64,000 bases of DNA, taken from positions 43,170 through 107,169 of the forward strand of contig CAJPNZ010000002.1 in assembly GCA_905372155.1 (NCBI GenBank), in the 5' to 3' direction. Shown here one piece after another: positions 1-9,156 of this stretch. The notes under the pieces were generated by a model. It had not been told where the DNA came from. It was given only the letters and a program-made list of their open reading frames with translations, and did not search any database. Both the position numbers and the translations under genes were made by a program. This DNA is from Propionibacteriaceae bacterium. Lineage in GTDB: Bacteria > Actinomycetota > Actinomycetes > Propionibacteriales > Propionibacteriaceae. How positions within the stretch are numbered: position 1 is the stretch's first letter; every line of letters begins with the position of its first letter.

Positions 1-185
1 CGGCCGAGCCATTTGTCGTCGGTCGGATCCACCTTCATGATCTTCTGGTAGAGCAGGTAGACCACGGAGGCCAGTGAGATCGGGGTTCCGGGGTGGCCGT
101 TGCCGACCTTCTCCACAGCATCGGCGGCGAGAATCCTCGCCGTGTCAACGGCTCGGGTGTCCAGTTCGGTCCAGTCGAGGGTCAT
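1..185 (-). CDS. tkt: Transketolase, N-terminal part (runs off the window)
   Basis: The leftward frame from the ATG at 183-185 reads MTLDWTELDTRAVDTARILA and then GNGHPGTPISLA, the typical start of actinobacterial transketolases. The Gly-His-Pro-Gly segment is part of the thiamine diphosphate region. Transketolase moves two-carbon ketol units between sugar phosphates in the cytoplasmic pentose phosphate pathway. Only about 61 codons are present, so integrity of the rest cannot be judged. The start is the first ATG of the open frame and matches the family N-terminus. Confidence 0.88.
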   Translation of the reverse strand, partial: MTLDWTELDTRAVDTARILAADAVEKVGNGHPGTPISLASVVYLLYQKIMKVDPTDDKWLG

Positions 186-272
186 GTTCCGTCCTTTGAG
201 CTCCTGAGGAACGGGGCAACTGCGCCCGCAGCCCCACACTATCGGATTGTTAACGTGAACACCTGCGTTGAA

Positions 273-482
273 TCAGGTTTCTGTGACGTTGATGGAGAGC
301 CCTGTCCACTGGGGTAGCGAGGTCAACGAGGCCCCTTGCCCTGCATCGGTCTCGGCCTCCGGGGAAACCGTCCCGGGAACCGATCCGGGCGTTATGGGGC
401 GGATGGTCTCCCCCAGCGCCTCACGGACGAGGCGTCCGAGGTCAGAGCCACCTTCGGAATCGTGGGTGCGGATCTCAGCCAT
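273..482 (-). CDS. Small hypothetical protein downstream of a phosphoribosyltransferase
   Basis: A 69-residue ORF beginning MAEIRTHDSEGGSDLGRLVREALG. It lies directly after the phosphoribosyltransferase gene in the same direction. The frame stays open upstream to a TTG at 512, immediately next to the stop of the upstream gene, which would give 79 residues. I see no membrane segment and no motif I recognise; the C-terminal half is rich in Pro, Ser, Thr and Gly. It is compositionally plausible for a protein, but no family was recognised, so it may be a chance ORF. Confidence 0.35.
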   Translation of the reverse strand: MAEIRTHDSEGGSDLGRLVREALGETIRPITPGSVPGTVSPEAETDAGQGASLTSLPQWTGLSINVTET

Positions 483-512
483 GGCCCGGAGTTTACTGGG
501 GGTCTCCGACAA

Positions 513-1007
513 TCAATTCAGGGGTGGCTCAGCGGACCACGGGAACACGATCCAACGGTCGGTGCGCCTCCAGCAGAAATCCGGATTCACGATCGTGGTC
601 GGCTTGGCGTAGAGCACCGCGCTTCGCACATCGGCCCCAAACCCACGCAGCAGTTTCACCACCAGCGAGAGGGTGCGCCCCGAGTCCGCAACATCGTCCA
701 CCACGAGAAGCTGCCTGCCTGCGATGGATTCGGTGTCCAGCATGGGGGCCAGAAGAACCGGATCGGGGAGGGTTTGTTCAACGTCGGTGTAGAACTCGAC
801 GTTGATGGCGTCGGTGAGTTTCACCCCGAGCCGATAGGTAAGCGCACCGGCCGGAATCATGCCTCCCCTGGCGATGGCGATGATCACCGAAGGGCGGAAA
901 CCGGATTCGTGGACCTGGAGCGCGAGGTCGTCGGCGGCCTCCCCGACCCCTTCCCAGGTGAGCACTTCTCTACCTGCGTGGTCGCTGGCGTCGCCGTGGT
1001 AAACCAT
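513..1007 (-). CDS. Phosphoribosyltransferase, Gpt/Hpt-like
   Basis: A 164-residue type I phosphoribosyltransferase. The PRPP-binding loop is LLVVDDVADSGRT in the second half (two acidic residues followed by the D-S-G-R-T turn), and an IAIARGGMIPAG segment precedes it, as in purine salvage enzymes that attach ribose phosphate to xanthine, guanine or hypoxanthine. The C-terminal WIVFPW is typical of the xanthine-guanine type. Base specificity cannot be read from sequence. The ATG at 1005-1007 is the start. Its 3' end abuts a small ORF and a GNAT gene lies 15 bp upstream, suggesting cotranscription. Confidence 0.85.
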   Translation of the reverse strand: MVYHGDASDHAGREVLTWEGVGEAADDLALQVHESGFRPSVIIAIARGGMIPAGALTYRLGVKLTDAINVEFYTDVEQTLPDPVLLAPMLDTESIAGRQLLVVDDVADSGRTLSLVVKLLRGFGADVRSAVLYAKPTTIVNPDFCWRRTDRWIVFPWSAEPPLN

Positions 1008-1022
1008 GGCGGAATGTTACCG

Positions 1023-1520
1023 TCAGTCGAAGTGATGGGTGACGAACACAACGTCCAGCCAGCACCCGAATTTCCTGCCCACCTCTGACAGCACGGCCGA
1101 CTCGACGAATCCCAGGCTCTTGTGAAAGGCCCGGGAGGCCGCGTTGTCCGCGTCCAGGACACCGATCATGACGTGAACCCCGCAACCCTGGGCATGGTCG
1201 AGGAGAGCACCCAGCAGCATCCGACCGGCCCCGTTGGAACGGCTTCCTTCGGCCACGTAGACGGAGTGCTCAACGGTGTGGAGGTAGGCCGCCTTGTCGC
1301 GGAACGGGCCGTAACTGGCGAAGCCGACCACCCGGCCGTCCTCCTCGAGGACCAGCACGGGATGCCCTTGGTTCCGCAGCCGCTCGAACCAGGCGGTGCG
1401 CTCCTCGAGGGTGACCGGTTCGACGTCGTAGGAGGCGGTGGTGGCCACGCCGCTCTCGTTGTAGATCTCCACGATGGCCGGGAGGTCCTCATGACTGGCG
1501 GAGCGGATCACGGGAGGCAT
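1023..1520 (-). CDS. GNAT N-acetyltransferase, phosphinothricin acetyltransferase-like
   Basis: A 165-residue single-domain acetyltransferase. The N-terminus (IRSASHEDLPAIVEIYNE) and the block VVGFASYGPFRDKAAYLHTV are characteristic of the Pat/Bar/MnaT group that acetylates phosphinothricin, methionine sulfoximine or related amino groups with acetyl-CoA. The acetyl-CoA-binding turn is GSRSNGAGRMLLGAL and is followed by NAASRAFHKSLGF, the usual C-terminal GNAT motif. Length and domain completeness are normal. It is the first gene of a short leftward run with the phosphoribosyltransferase. The natural substrate is unknown. Confidence 0.85.
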   Translation of the reverse strand: MPPVIRSASHEDLPAIVEIYNESGVATTASYDVEPVTLEERTAWFERLRNQGHPVLVLEEDGRVVGFASYGPFRDKAAYLHTVEHSVYVAEGSRSNGAGRMLLGALLDHAQGCGVHVMIGVLDADNAASRAFHKSLGFVESAVLSEVGRKFGCWLDVVFVTHHFD

Positions 1521-1908
1521 GGATTCATACTAGAGGTCCCCACAGACCCCGCAACGACATCTCGAAGTCGGCAACCGAAAACAATCGAGCACCCCCTCAC
1601 CTGCGACCAGGACATTCCCATTCCCACCGGCAACGAGATGGACCCGAACAAACACGAAAGCCATCGTTTCCCAGGTTAACCTTTGGCCATTGTTGCCGCG
1701 CTCGTACGCACGTCTGGGTGCACCATGAACCCGATCACCGGCCTAGTCAGGCGACAGTGTCATCTCAAGCACGAGAAACCTCAGCACCCGATTCGCGAAA
1801 GCGAATTACCGGAAGCCCGAGCAGACCACCACACTGCGCATACAATGGGCTTGACTCGGAAAATTCACCACCAACTCCATGTCGCACACATCGAATTGGA
1901 GACCGAGC
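1521..1908. other. Intergenic stretch with small palindromes
   Basis: No convincing gene. It contains a perfect palindrome AGGTTAACCT at 1673-1682 and a six-base-pair hairpin ATTCGC/GCGAAT with a GAAA tetraloop at 1791-1806. A TACAAT hexamer at 1841-1846 could be the -10 element for the rightward secreted-peptide gene, but no clear -35 hexamer is visible. It separates a leftward gene from a rightward one, so two divergent promoters are expected here. Confidence 0.4.
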
Positions 1909-2499
1909 ATGAAACAGAAACCACACAGGTTCCTCGGCATCACGTCAACACTTCTGGCGCTCCTGACGCTGATGCCGTCAGCCTACGCGGACCCCGCCAG
2001 CGAGACCCCAGCGCCGACTGCACCAGCCACCGCGACGACGAAAGATCCCGCACTCATCACCGAGATCGCCAACACCCTCAGGCGAAGCGATGCTCTGATG
2101 GCAACCTTCGCGAATGCCCCGAGCGAAGAAGTCACCCACCAGTACCTCGAGGCCTTCGCCTCCGCCATGACAATCGAGCAGGCAGAACAGTTCGTCGAGG
2201 TCACCAAGGACAAACATTTCGAGGTCACCGGCACCCGAGATGACGGACAACCGATGGTGGAGCTGACCGAAGGACCCCCTGAGGTTGATTCCACCAGCTC
2301 CGAGTCTTGCTGCAAATGCTGGCGAGCGCGAGTAGCCTTCATGGCTTGGTGGACCGCATTTTACTCAATCTGTGGCGGCGTTGGAGCCGAAGCCGGGGCA
2401 GCATTCCCGCCAGCTGCCGCGGGAGGCATCATTGCCGGCTGCAGCCTCGGAACAGCCATCATGGGGACCCTGCCCAATTTTGACGATTCGTGCACGTAG
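1909..2499 (+). CDS. Secreted Cys-containing peptide precursor, possible bacteriocin (halocin C8-like)
   Basis: A 196-residue protein with a clear Sec signal peptide (positive MKQKPHRF, hydrophobic core, cleavage probably after SAYA). A hydrophilic propeptide follows, rich in Ala, Thr and Glu. The last 63 residues are quite different: they start with a Cys-Cys-Lys-Cys cluster (134, 135, 137), contain Cys 155, 178 and 195, and are hydrophobic and Gly/Ala rich. This resembles halocin C8-type bacteriocin domains released from the C-terminus of a precursor, but that is inference from architecture. The start was set at 1909 because GGAG lies about eight bases upstream; an in-frame ATG at 1879 has no such site. 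A small membrane protein gene follows 12 bp downstream. Confidence 0.75.
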   Translation: MKQKPHRFLGITSTLLALLTLMPSAYADPASETPAPTAPATATTKDPALITEIANTLRRSDALMATFANAPSEEVTHQYLEAFASAMTIEQAEQFVEVTKDKHFEVTGTRDDGQPMVELTEGPPEVDSTSSESCCKCWRARVAFMAWWTAFYSICGGVGAEAGAAFPPAAAGGIIAGCSLGTAIMGTLPNFDDSCT

Positions 2500-2511
2500 A
2501 GCAGCTGAGCG

Positions 2512-2763
2512 ATGAAATTTTCCAGAGAAACAAGGGGCGACATCTGGGCTGTTGTGATAGCAATCGTTGGCTCCTGGGTTGCGATCGGCATTGTCGCATG
2601 GTTCGTTCCCGGTTTCTACCAGCCATTTTGGATCATGGTTTTCACACCGATCCCGGGCACACTGGGCTTGCTCCTCGGAATACGTTGGCGTCGACAACAC
2701 TCCCAAGACACAGAAAACTCCAGCAAGGCCGATATTCCTGACAGCAAAAACGGGAAGCAATGA
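2512..2763 (+). CDS. Small two-helix membrane protein, candidate immunity protein
   Basis: An 83-residue protein. Residues about 12-32 (IWAVVIAIVGSWVAIGIVAW) and about 38-58 (PFWIMVFTPIPGTLGLLLGI) are membrane helices, and the tail is hydrophilic and charged. It starts 12 bp after the secreted peptide gene in the same direction and is followed by a strong hairpin terminator, so the two genes form a bicistron. Small membrane proteins next to bacteriocin genes often give self-immunity; that role is inferred from context only. No sequence family was recognised. Confidence 0.65.
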   Translation: MKFSRETRGDIWAVVIAIVGSWVAIGIVAWFVPGFYQPFWIMVFTPIPGTLGLLLGIRWRRQHSQDTENSSKADIPDSKNGKQ

Positions 2764-2849
2764 TCTGCGATGCCACGTCTCCTGGGCTCCAGTTGTTCTC
2801 CGAGAAGACCCGTAAACATTTCCTTGGAGAAGATCTGATCCACCGCATC

Positions 2850-2897
2850 GGTCTCCGTGGCCCCCGGGATGACCGGGGACCACGGAGACCAGTTTTC
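2850..2897 (+). terminator. Strong hairpin terminator after the two-gene peptide operon
   Basis: GGTCTCCGTGG at 2850-2860 pairs perfectly with CCACGGAGACC at 2880-2890. Inside it CCCCGG (2862-2867) pairs with CCGGGG (2873-2878), with one C/A mismatch and a five-base loop. The stem is followed on the plus strand by AGTTTTCTCC. This is a good intrinsic terminator for the rightward pair and may also act on the opposite strand. Confidence 0.75.
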
Positions 2898-2928
2898 TCC
2901 GGGCCGGGAGCAGCGCTCCCGCACAGGG

Positions 2929-5587
2929 TTATTCGGGGCGCAGCGTCAGGGTGTCCCGTGTCGCCGCGGCGACAGCTTCACGACTGAAGGGCCAGTCGAA
3001 GAACTCACCCGTGGCCCAGGCCTCGAGTTGGTCCGCGACGTGTGACGACCACGGGTGACCGGAGCTTCCCGAGGAAATCACCCGCCGGGCCCGGTCGACG
3101 TCGCTCAGATCCACCGCCATGCGCATGGAGGGATCCCCCCACCACCTCGTAGTCCACCTGTCCATTGTCCTTGACGCTCTCGTCATAGCTGTTTGCATTG
3201 GGAATTTCGGGCCCACCGCCGACTGCCCGTGGTTTCCGGCGGAAGTGGTCCCTGATGAACCCGGGAAGCTCCTCGCCTTCCAGGATCTGGTGCCTCGAAG
3301 TCTGGACGTGGAGGCCGCCCCACCGCCACGTGGTGTGATCCCGGCTCAATCGGGCGGTCAGCTCGGCGTCGGTCTCGGCGTAGGCGCGGCGCATGATCTG
3401 AGCTGTATCCTCCACCTCTGAGGTGTTCTTGTCATCCCACAGTGGGTTCTGGGGTTCTGAGATCAGTCTCCCCAGCAACCGGGTCGATGGGTACCCCCGT
3501 CGTCCGCCAAGGCCGCATTGCTGAGGTGCGAGAAGAGCGATGCCATGATCATCGCCCCGGCTCATCAACGGCGTAATGGCCGCCCCGTTCGTACCAGCGG
3601 GTCAGTTCCGATTGCAGTTCTTCGTGGCGTTCATCGTTCAGCTCCACCGCGGTCAGGGCGGGGGCGAGCTCCTGGGCCGGCGGTGCCATCGAGGAGCATG
3701 ATCTTCGGTGCTTCCTCTAGCGTGACGGGGCCCTGCGCTGCGAGTTGCGCGATGGCGTCGTATATCTGCTGGGAACGATAGCCCGCAACATAGTGAGAAC
3801 CGAGGTAGGGTCCGCTGGCCTCGGGCGTGATCGGCTGGTTTGCCGGGGCGATGATCCCGTCTGCCGGGTTGAGCACGACCGGCATGCCCGGGGGGGCGTA
3901 GAACCCCTACCAATTGTAGCTGGAGTCCCAGCCGGGGCGCGGCCATCGGCCCCAGGTTGTCCGCCTCGTGGGCGACAACCGCCCCGCCCGTCGGCTGGGG
4001 CCTTGACCGGTCTCACCGGGTACTTGCCCGGGGCCTGGTAGCCGATGTCACCAGAGGCAGTGGCGAACAGGATGTTCTCCGCCGGATTCGCCATCAGGGC
4101 CGCCGCTGCCGAGACCTCCTCGGCATTCGTGGCGCGGCCGAGCGCGAAGAAAGACTCACCGGTTTTGTCGGGCATCAGTGCGGTCCACTGCAGGGCCACC
4201 GAGAGATTCTCCGACGCACCGGGAACCGGCCTGAACTGTTCGTCCGGCGCGAGCAGCCCGGAGACGACGGGACCGTGCACCGAGGTCCGCACCCGAATCT
4301 CGACGTCCTCGCCGCCAGCAACCCGGATCGTCTCGGTACGGGTCTGATAGGCGAGACACCTGCCGTCGCGTTGGTAGAAATTCTCGCCGACGTTCTTCTC
4401 GACCACCAGGTCGCTGACGTCACCGCCAAGATTGGTCAGGCCCCAGACCAGGTCAGCATTGCGCCCGATCATGATTCCCGGTATGCCGGCCATGGAGAAC
4501 CCGGAGACACCGAAGGTGCATTCCCCGTTCAGCTGCTCGCAGTGCAGACCGACCTGGAACCAGACCGAGGGGTAGGCGATCTGGAGGTGGGGGTCGTTGC
4601 CGATGACGGGTTTCCCGGAGGCGGTGTGCTGCCCCGAGATCACGAAGGAGTTCGATCCGACCGCCGGGCCGTCGCCCAGCAGATGCGGCATGGCCTCCAT
4701 CGCCTGCTGGACGCTCTGGAGCGCCCCGATGGTGTCGCCGGAACTCATCGAGGGCGTTTCGCCGCCGGTCTCGGACGACTGCGAAAGGAACTGATCGGGC
4801 TCGGGACAGTCCTCGGGATTCGTTTCCTGGGTTTCCAGCGGCAGCGGATCGGCCACCGGATAGTCGGCACGTGGCCGCAGATTGTTTTCCGTCGTTTCCT
4901 GCCCGATGATCGGCCTGCGTTTCTCCTCCTCGGCCTTCGGAAACAGTTCCTCCACCGCCACCGGAGTACCCAGTTTCTGAAGGTACCCCATGCGTTCGAC
5001 CTCGACCCCAAAGCTCCCGCTCAGGTCCCGGGCCATGGCTTTGAGCCAGACCAGCGAATCAATGCTGGTCCACGGCTCGATGTCGGCAACAGGCAGACTC
5101 AAGCCCAGCACGGCGTACTCATTGGCCAGCTGCCACGGTTGCTTTCCCGATATGTAGATAGGCCTCGTAGAATCCGCGGGCCTCATCCGACAGCAGTTCC
5201 CACTCCTTTTCCGCCACCTGGCGCCATCCCATGGTGCGCACCGTGATATCCGATTCCTTCCCGGACTCCCCCACGAGTTCCTCCAGTCGCCCTAAGGCCA
5301 TGTGGCGCGACAGGTCCATCTGGAAGAAACGTTCCTGGGCATGCACGTATCCCTGCGCGAAAAACAGGTCGTGGTCGGTGGTGGCATAGATGTGGAGTAC
5401 GGCCCGGTGGTCGCGCAACACCCTGATCTCGGCACGTGGTCCGCTCAGGATGACCTCGCCAGAGTGTTTCGGCAGAGGTCCTCTCAGCACCACGATCACA
5501 GCAACGGCCGCCACCAGGATCAGGGGCAACGGCAACTCCGAGCACGGTGAAAAGCACTCGGCGGAAAGTTCTCTTTTTCTTTGACAT
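2929..5587 (-). pseudogene. Penicillin acylase family protein, broken by multiple frameshifts
   Basis: Leftward frames together spell one penicillin-amidase-type Ntn hydrolase. The start MSKKKRTFRRVLFTVLGVAV (ATG at 5585-5587) is a signal anchor. The frame then shifts near 5530 into the block with VLHIYATTDHDLFFAQGYVH, and shifts again near 5150-5180. The region from 5186 down carries GSNSFVISGQHTASGKP, where the Ser after Gly would be the nucleophile exposed by autocleavage. Another shift near 4010, at least one more between 3630 and 3570, and one near 3160 lead to the normal C-terminus (VISSGSSGHPWSSHVADQLE). With five or more frame changes it is very unlikely to be functional. Confidence 0.85.
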
Positions 5588-5859
5588 GTCTCGTCTCCCA
5601 GAGAGGTATCTTCGATCCCCTCCCCCGCTCCCCACATATGTGGCCGGAACCCACGAGAACGTTATTGTCTTCCGTTGTGGCCAGACATCCGCCCGTGGTC
5701 AACTACCTCGTCAGGGCCTTCCCCTACTTGCCCCGTACGGGTTCTTCACGTGCTGTGGCGAACGTTCGATGGTTGGAAGAAAAGTCCATTAGCGGTGTTG
5801 GTCCTCCAGACGCACTCCGCACGTTCGGTGATCCGTGTCCCGCCGCTCATCACCACCGA

Positions 5860-7008
5860 CTACGCCTTCGCAGCCTTTTCCGCAGAGGCCCAGCCCGCCA
5901 GGTCGCCCCTGTTGATCGCGAGGGCGATCATCTCCGGGAAGGCGTCGGGGGTGCAGGCGAATGACGGGATTCCCATGGCGGCCAGGCTGCCCGCCACGTC
6001 GTGGTTGTAACCGGGGGTGCCGTCGTCGTCGAGGGCCAGCAGGGTCACCATCGTGACACCCTGCCGCTGGAACTGGCCCATCCGGCGCAGCATCTGTTCG
6101 GGGTTGAAGTCGTAGAGATCGCTGATGAGGACCATCACCGTCTCGCGGGGGCGCTGCACCAGGTGTTCGCAGTACGCGAGGGCCTTGCTGGTGTCCGTGC
6201 CGCCGCCGAGCTGGGTGCCGAAGATGACGTCGACGGGGTCGCTGAGCTGATCGGTGAGGTCCACGACCGATGTGTCGTAGACCACGAGGCGAGTTTTCAC
6301 CGCCTTGATGGAGGCCAGCACGGCCGCGAAGATACTGGCGTAGACCACTGACGTCGCCATGGAACCCGACTGGTCGACCACCAGCACGATCTCCCGCTGG
6401 AAACCGGTCTGTTTGCGGCCGTAGCCGATGAGGCGCTCGGGCACTACGGTGTTCAGTTCGGGAAGGTAGTTACCCAGGTTCGCCGCGATCGTTCGTGACC
6501 AGTTGATGTCGTTCAGGCGGGGCCGGTTGGTGCGGGCGGCCCGGTTCAGCGCGCCCCGGACCGCTTGCTGCACCTTGTCGGCGAGTTTCTCCTCCACCTG
6601 CTTGACCACCCGGGCCACGACCTCGCGGGCGCTGGCCCTGGCCTTCTGCGGCATGACCCGTCCCAGGCCGGCCAGGGTGGCCACCAGGTGCACGTCGGCC
6701 TCGACGGTCTCAAGCATCTCCGGTTCCAGCAGCAGCTGCTTGAGACCCAGCCGGTCGATGGCATCGGCCTGCATCACCTGCACCACCCGCGACGGGAAAT
6801 AGGTGCGGATGTCACCGAGCCACCGCGCCACCCTCGGTGCCGAGGCACCGAGCCCGGCATGTCGTTTCTGTCCGTCGCCGCTCTGGTTGTCGTAGAGGGC
6901 GGCCAGGGCGGCATCCATGGCGGCATCCTGCCGGGACAGGGTTTCTTCGGTGCCCTCCGGGGCGGTCCCCAGAAGCAGCCGCCAGCGCCGGTTGCGTTCG
7001 TCGTTCAT
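5860..7008 (-). CDS. VWA domain protein of a MoxR/DUF5682/DUF5691 module
   Basis: A 382-residue protein. The N-terminal half is helical and charged without a recognised motif. The C-terminal half is a von Willebrand A domain of the CoxE type: IVLVVDQSGSMATSVVYASI provides the D-x-S-x-S metal site, GGGTDTSKAL the conserved Thr, and VMVLISDLYDF the last Asp. VWA proteins beside MoxR ATPases usually act as metal-dependent adaptors for remodelling partner proteins. Its ATG overlaps the stop of the upstream DUF5682 gene by 4 bp, so the two are translationally coupled. It is the last gene of the module. Confidence 0.9.
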   Translation of the reverse strand: MNDERNRRWRLLLGTAPEGTEETLSRQDAAMDAALAALYDNQSGDGQKRHAGLGASAPRVARWLGDIRTYFPSRVVQVMQADAIDRLGLKQLLLEPEMLETVEADVHLVATLAGLGRVMPQKARASAREVVARVVKQVEEKLADKVQQAVRGALNRAARTNRPRLNDINWSRTIAANLGNYLPELNTVVPERLIGYGRKQTGFQREIVLVVDQSGSMATSVVYASIFAAVLASIKAVKTRLVVYDTSVVDLTDQLSDPVDVIFGTQLGGGTDTSKALAYCEHLVQRPRETVMVLISDLYDFNPEQMLRRMGQFQRQGVTMVTLLALDDDGTPGYNHDVAGSLAAMGIPSFACTPDAFPEMIALAINRGDLAGWASAEKAAKA

Positions 7009-9143
7009 CGTGCGCTCTCCAGAATCTCGTCGACGGTTGCGAGCACCGCCGCGAACTCGGTCAGGTCCAGTTCCTCCTCGGCCACCGGACAGGCTCCGTC
7101 GAGGTTCGCGACCTTCCCCGCCAGGGCCTGCCGTTCGGGCCGTTCCCAGCCGCCGAAAGCCCGCCGGACCACCGGGAGCACGTCGGTGAACGATTCATCC
7201 GACAACCCCATCACCCAGGTGTCAAACACCTTCAGCAGGGCCGGGGAGTGGAGCAGCAGCAACGAGCTGCCCGACAGCACCCCCTCGGCCCAGGCCGCCT
7301 GCTCACCCGGCGCGTGGCCTCCCGACAGGGCCAGCGACAGCCGCTGCTGCACCTCGTCGACTCCCAGGTCACCGCCGTCGAACAGCAGCCTGACTAGGCG
7401 TCCTGCCAGCAGACCGGGAAGGTCGTGGCGATCGGCTGCGGCCAGCAGCGTGTTCCGCCACAGCTGTTGGGCTTGTTCTCCGAGCAGCCCGACTGCGGCG
7501 TTCGCCTTGTCGATCAGCCTCCGGTACCGGTCGGCTGCTTCCGGCGCCAACCCGCCCAGGGCAACGGGAAAACCCGCGCAGGCGCGCCCCAGGAGGGCCG
7601 CGACCACATCCCCCAGGCGCCCGGTGTCGGTGCCGCGCACGTCACCGTAGCGATACGCCTGCACGAGATCGGGAAGCGCCTCCAGCAGCCGCGCGACGTC
7701 GGTCTCGGCCGCCGCCCGGACGTCCAGGAGCCGCAGCAGTTCGGGCATGGCCGCGGGCAGGTCGGCGGCCAGCGCCCCGTTCACGCCCCGAGTCACCCCG
7801 GCCAGGTCGCCGACGTCGTCCAGCAGCCGGGCCGCCGCGGCAGCCTCAACGGTGTTGCCCCAGCGCGACGCGTCCACCACGGCGATGGAGAGTTCCGGTT
7901 CCCACAGCAGACGCCAGGTTTCCTTGAAGGTGCCGGTGCCGGAACTTCCTGCGGGTGTGCCCCAGTCGATGCCGAGGATCCTCAGGCGCCTGAGGAAACA
8001 GGATCTGGCAAGACCGCTCTCCTTGCGCAGGTCGAGGTCGAGCTCCTTCTCAGCGGCCTCCTGTTTTAGCCTGAGCCGCCGCGCGGTCGCCGTTAGGTCC
8101 GCGTCGAACGGGGTGCGGGGCACGTCGTCGGGCACCTCCCCGAGCAGTTCACCGACGATCGCCTCCCGGGTGACCAGGTCGAGGGCCAGGTCGCTTCCCT
8201 CGCACAGCACCGCCAGGGTGGCCTCCTGTACCTCGGACAGCCCGGGCATGGGACGGCCGCGCAGCACTGCGAGGGCATCGGCCAGCCGGATGCCCTCGAT
8301 GACGTGTGCGGACGAGGTGGGCAGGTCGTGTTCACGCAGCACGGCTCCGACGTGGGTCAGCCAGCGTTCAACGGGACGGTCGGGGGCGGCGAACAGGTGG
8401 TGGTACCAGCCGGGGGAACGAACCCCGGCCCCGTAACCGGAGGAGGCGGCCAGCCTGCCGTGGGACCACGGCACCCAGGTGAGTTGGGTTTTCACCTTCG
8501 GCAGCTGTTTCAGCAGCGCGTTGTCGTCGGCCACCTTCACCTTCGCGGTCAGCGCCGGGACGTGATAGGCCCCGCACACCACCGCGATCTTCTCGTGGGC
8601 GCGTTTCGCCGTTCGCAGCGCCTTGCACATGTGTGCCTCGCGCAGCAGGGTCTCCTCGTCGTCGCCACCGTTCTCGCGGACTGCGGCCATGGCCTCTGCG
8701 ATCACATCGAAGACGTTCTCGTCGCGCTGCTCGACGAGGTCCTCCCACCAACGTTCCGGATCGTCGTACCCGGCGGCCCCGGCCAGCAGGCCCAGCGGAT
8801 CCGATTCCACCGTGCGTTCCTCCCTGGAGCGGGCGAGGCCGAGCGAGCTGGGAAGGTCGATGAACGACGCGGCCCGGGAGTTGCGGGCGGCCCAGTCGAG
8901 GGCCTGCCATTCGGGTGAGAAGGTGGCGAACGGCCAGAACGCGGCCCGGGATGGCTCGCCGATCACCCACGCCAGCAGCGCTACCGGGGGTTTCAGACCG
9001 GCCACGTGGGAGACCATCGCGTCGGCGTCCGCGGGTCCCTCGATGAGGATCGCATCGGGGGCGAAGTCATCGAGGGCGCGCAGCAGCGACCGGGCCGATC
9101 CCGGTCCGTGATGACGGATCCCGTAGATCCGGATCTCGCTCAT
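7005..9143 (-). CDS. DUF5682 family protein
   Basis: A 712-residue cytoplasmic protein. It begins EIRIYGIRHHGPGSARSLL, then has AILIEGPADADAMV, and around residue 190 IAVVCGAYHVPALTAKV. The spaced Gly-x-x-His, Glu and Gly-x-x-His pattern recalls the TraB/ChaN/EreA superfamily (in TraB the last motif is close to GAGHLPGI); this relationship is my inference. The remaining 450 residues are helical, Ala/Leu/Arg rich and without known motifs. It starts 13 bp after the MoxR ATPase gene and overlaps the VWA gene by 4 bp. Molecular function is unknown. Confidence 0.85.
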   Translation of the reverse strand: MSEIRIYGIRHHGPGSARSLLRALDDFAPDAILIEGPADADAMVSHVAGLKPPVALLAWVIGEPSRAAFWPFATFSPEWQALDWAARNSRAASFIDLPSSLGLARSREERTVESDPLGLLAGAAGYDDPERWWEDLVEQRDENVFDVIAEAMAAVRENGGDDEETLLREAHMCKALRTAKRAHEKIAVVCGAYHVPALTAKVKVADDNALLKQLPKVKTQLTWVPWSHGRLAASSGYGAGVRSPGWYHHLFAAPDRPVERWLTHVGAVLREHDLPTSSAHVIEGIRLADALAVLRGRPMPGLSEVQEATLAVLCEGSDLALDLVTREAIVGELLGEVPDDVPRTPFDADLTATARRLRLKQEAAEKELDLDLRKESGLARSCFLRRLRILGIDWGTPAGSSGTGTFKETWRLLWEPELSIAVVDASRWGNTVEAAAAARLLDDVGDLAGVTRGVNGALAADLPAAMPELLRLLDVRAAAETDVARLLEALPDLVQAYRYGDVRGTDTGRLGDVVAALLGRACAGFPVALGGLAPEAADRYRRLIDKANAAVGLLGEQAQQLWRNTLLAAADRHDLPGLLAGRLVRLLFDGGDLGVDEVQQRLSLALSGGHAPGEQAAWAEGVLSGSSLLLLHSPALLKVFDTWVMGLSDESFTDVLPVVRRAFGGWERPERQALAGKVANLDGACPVAEEELDLTEFAAVLATVDEILESAR

Positions 9144-9156
9144 GGACGGTCCTCGA

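Noticed and set aside
1673..1682. AGGTTAACCT palindrome as an iron-regulator box
   Set aside because: The half-sites are fused without the three central bases of the DtxR/IdeR consensus and no iron gene is near.
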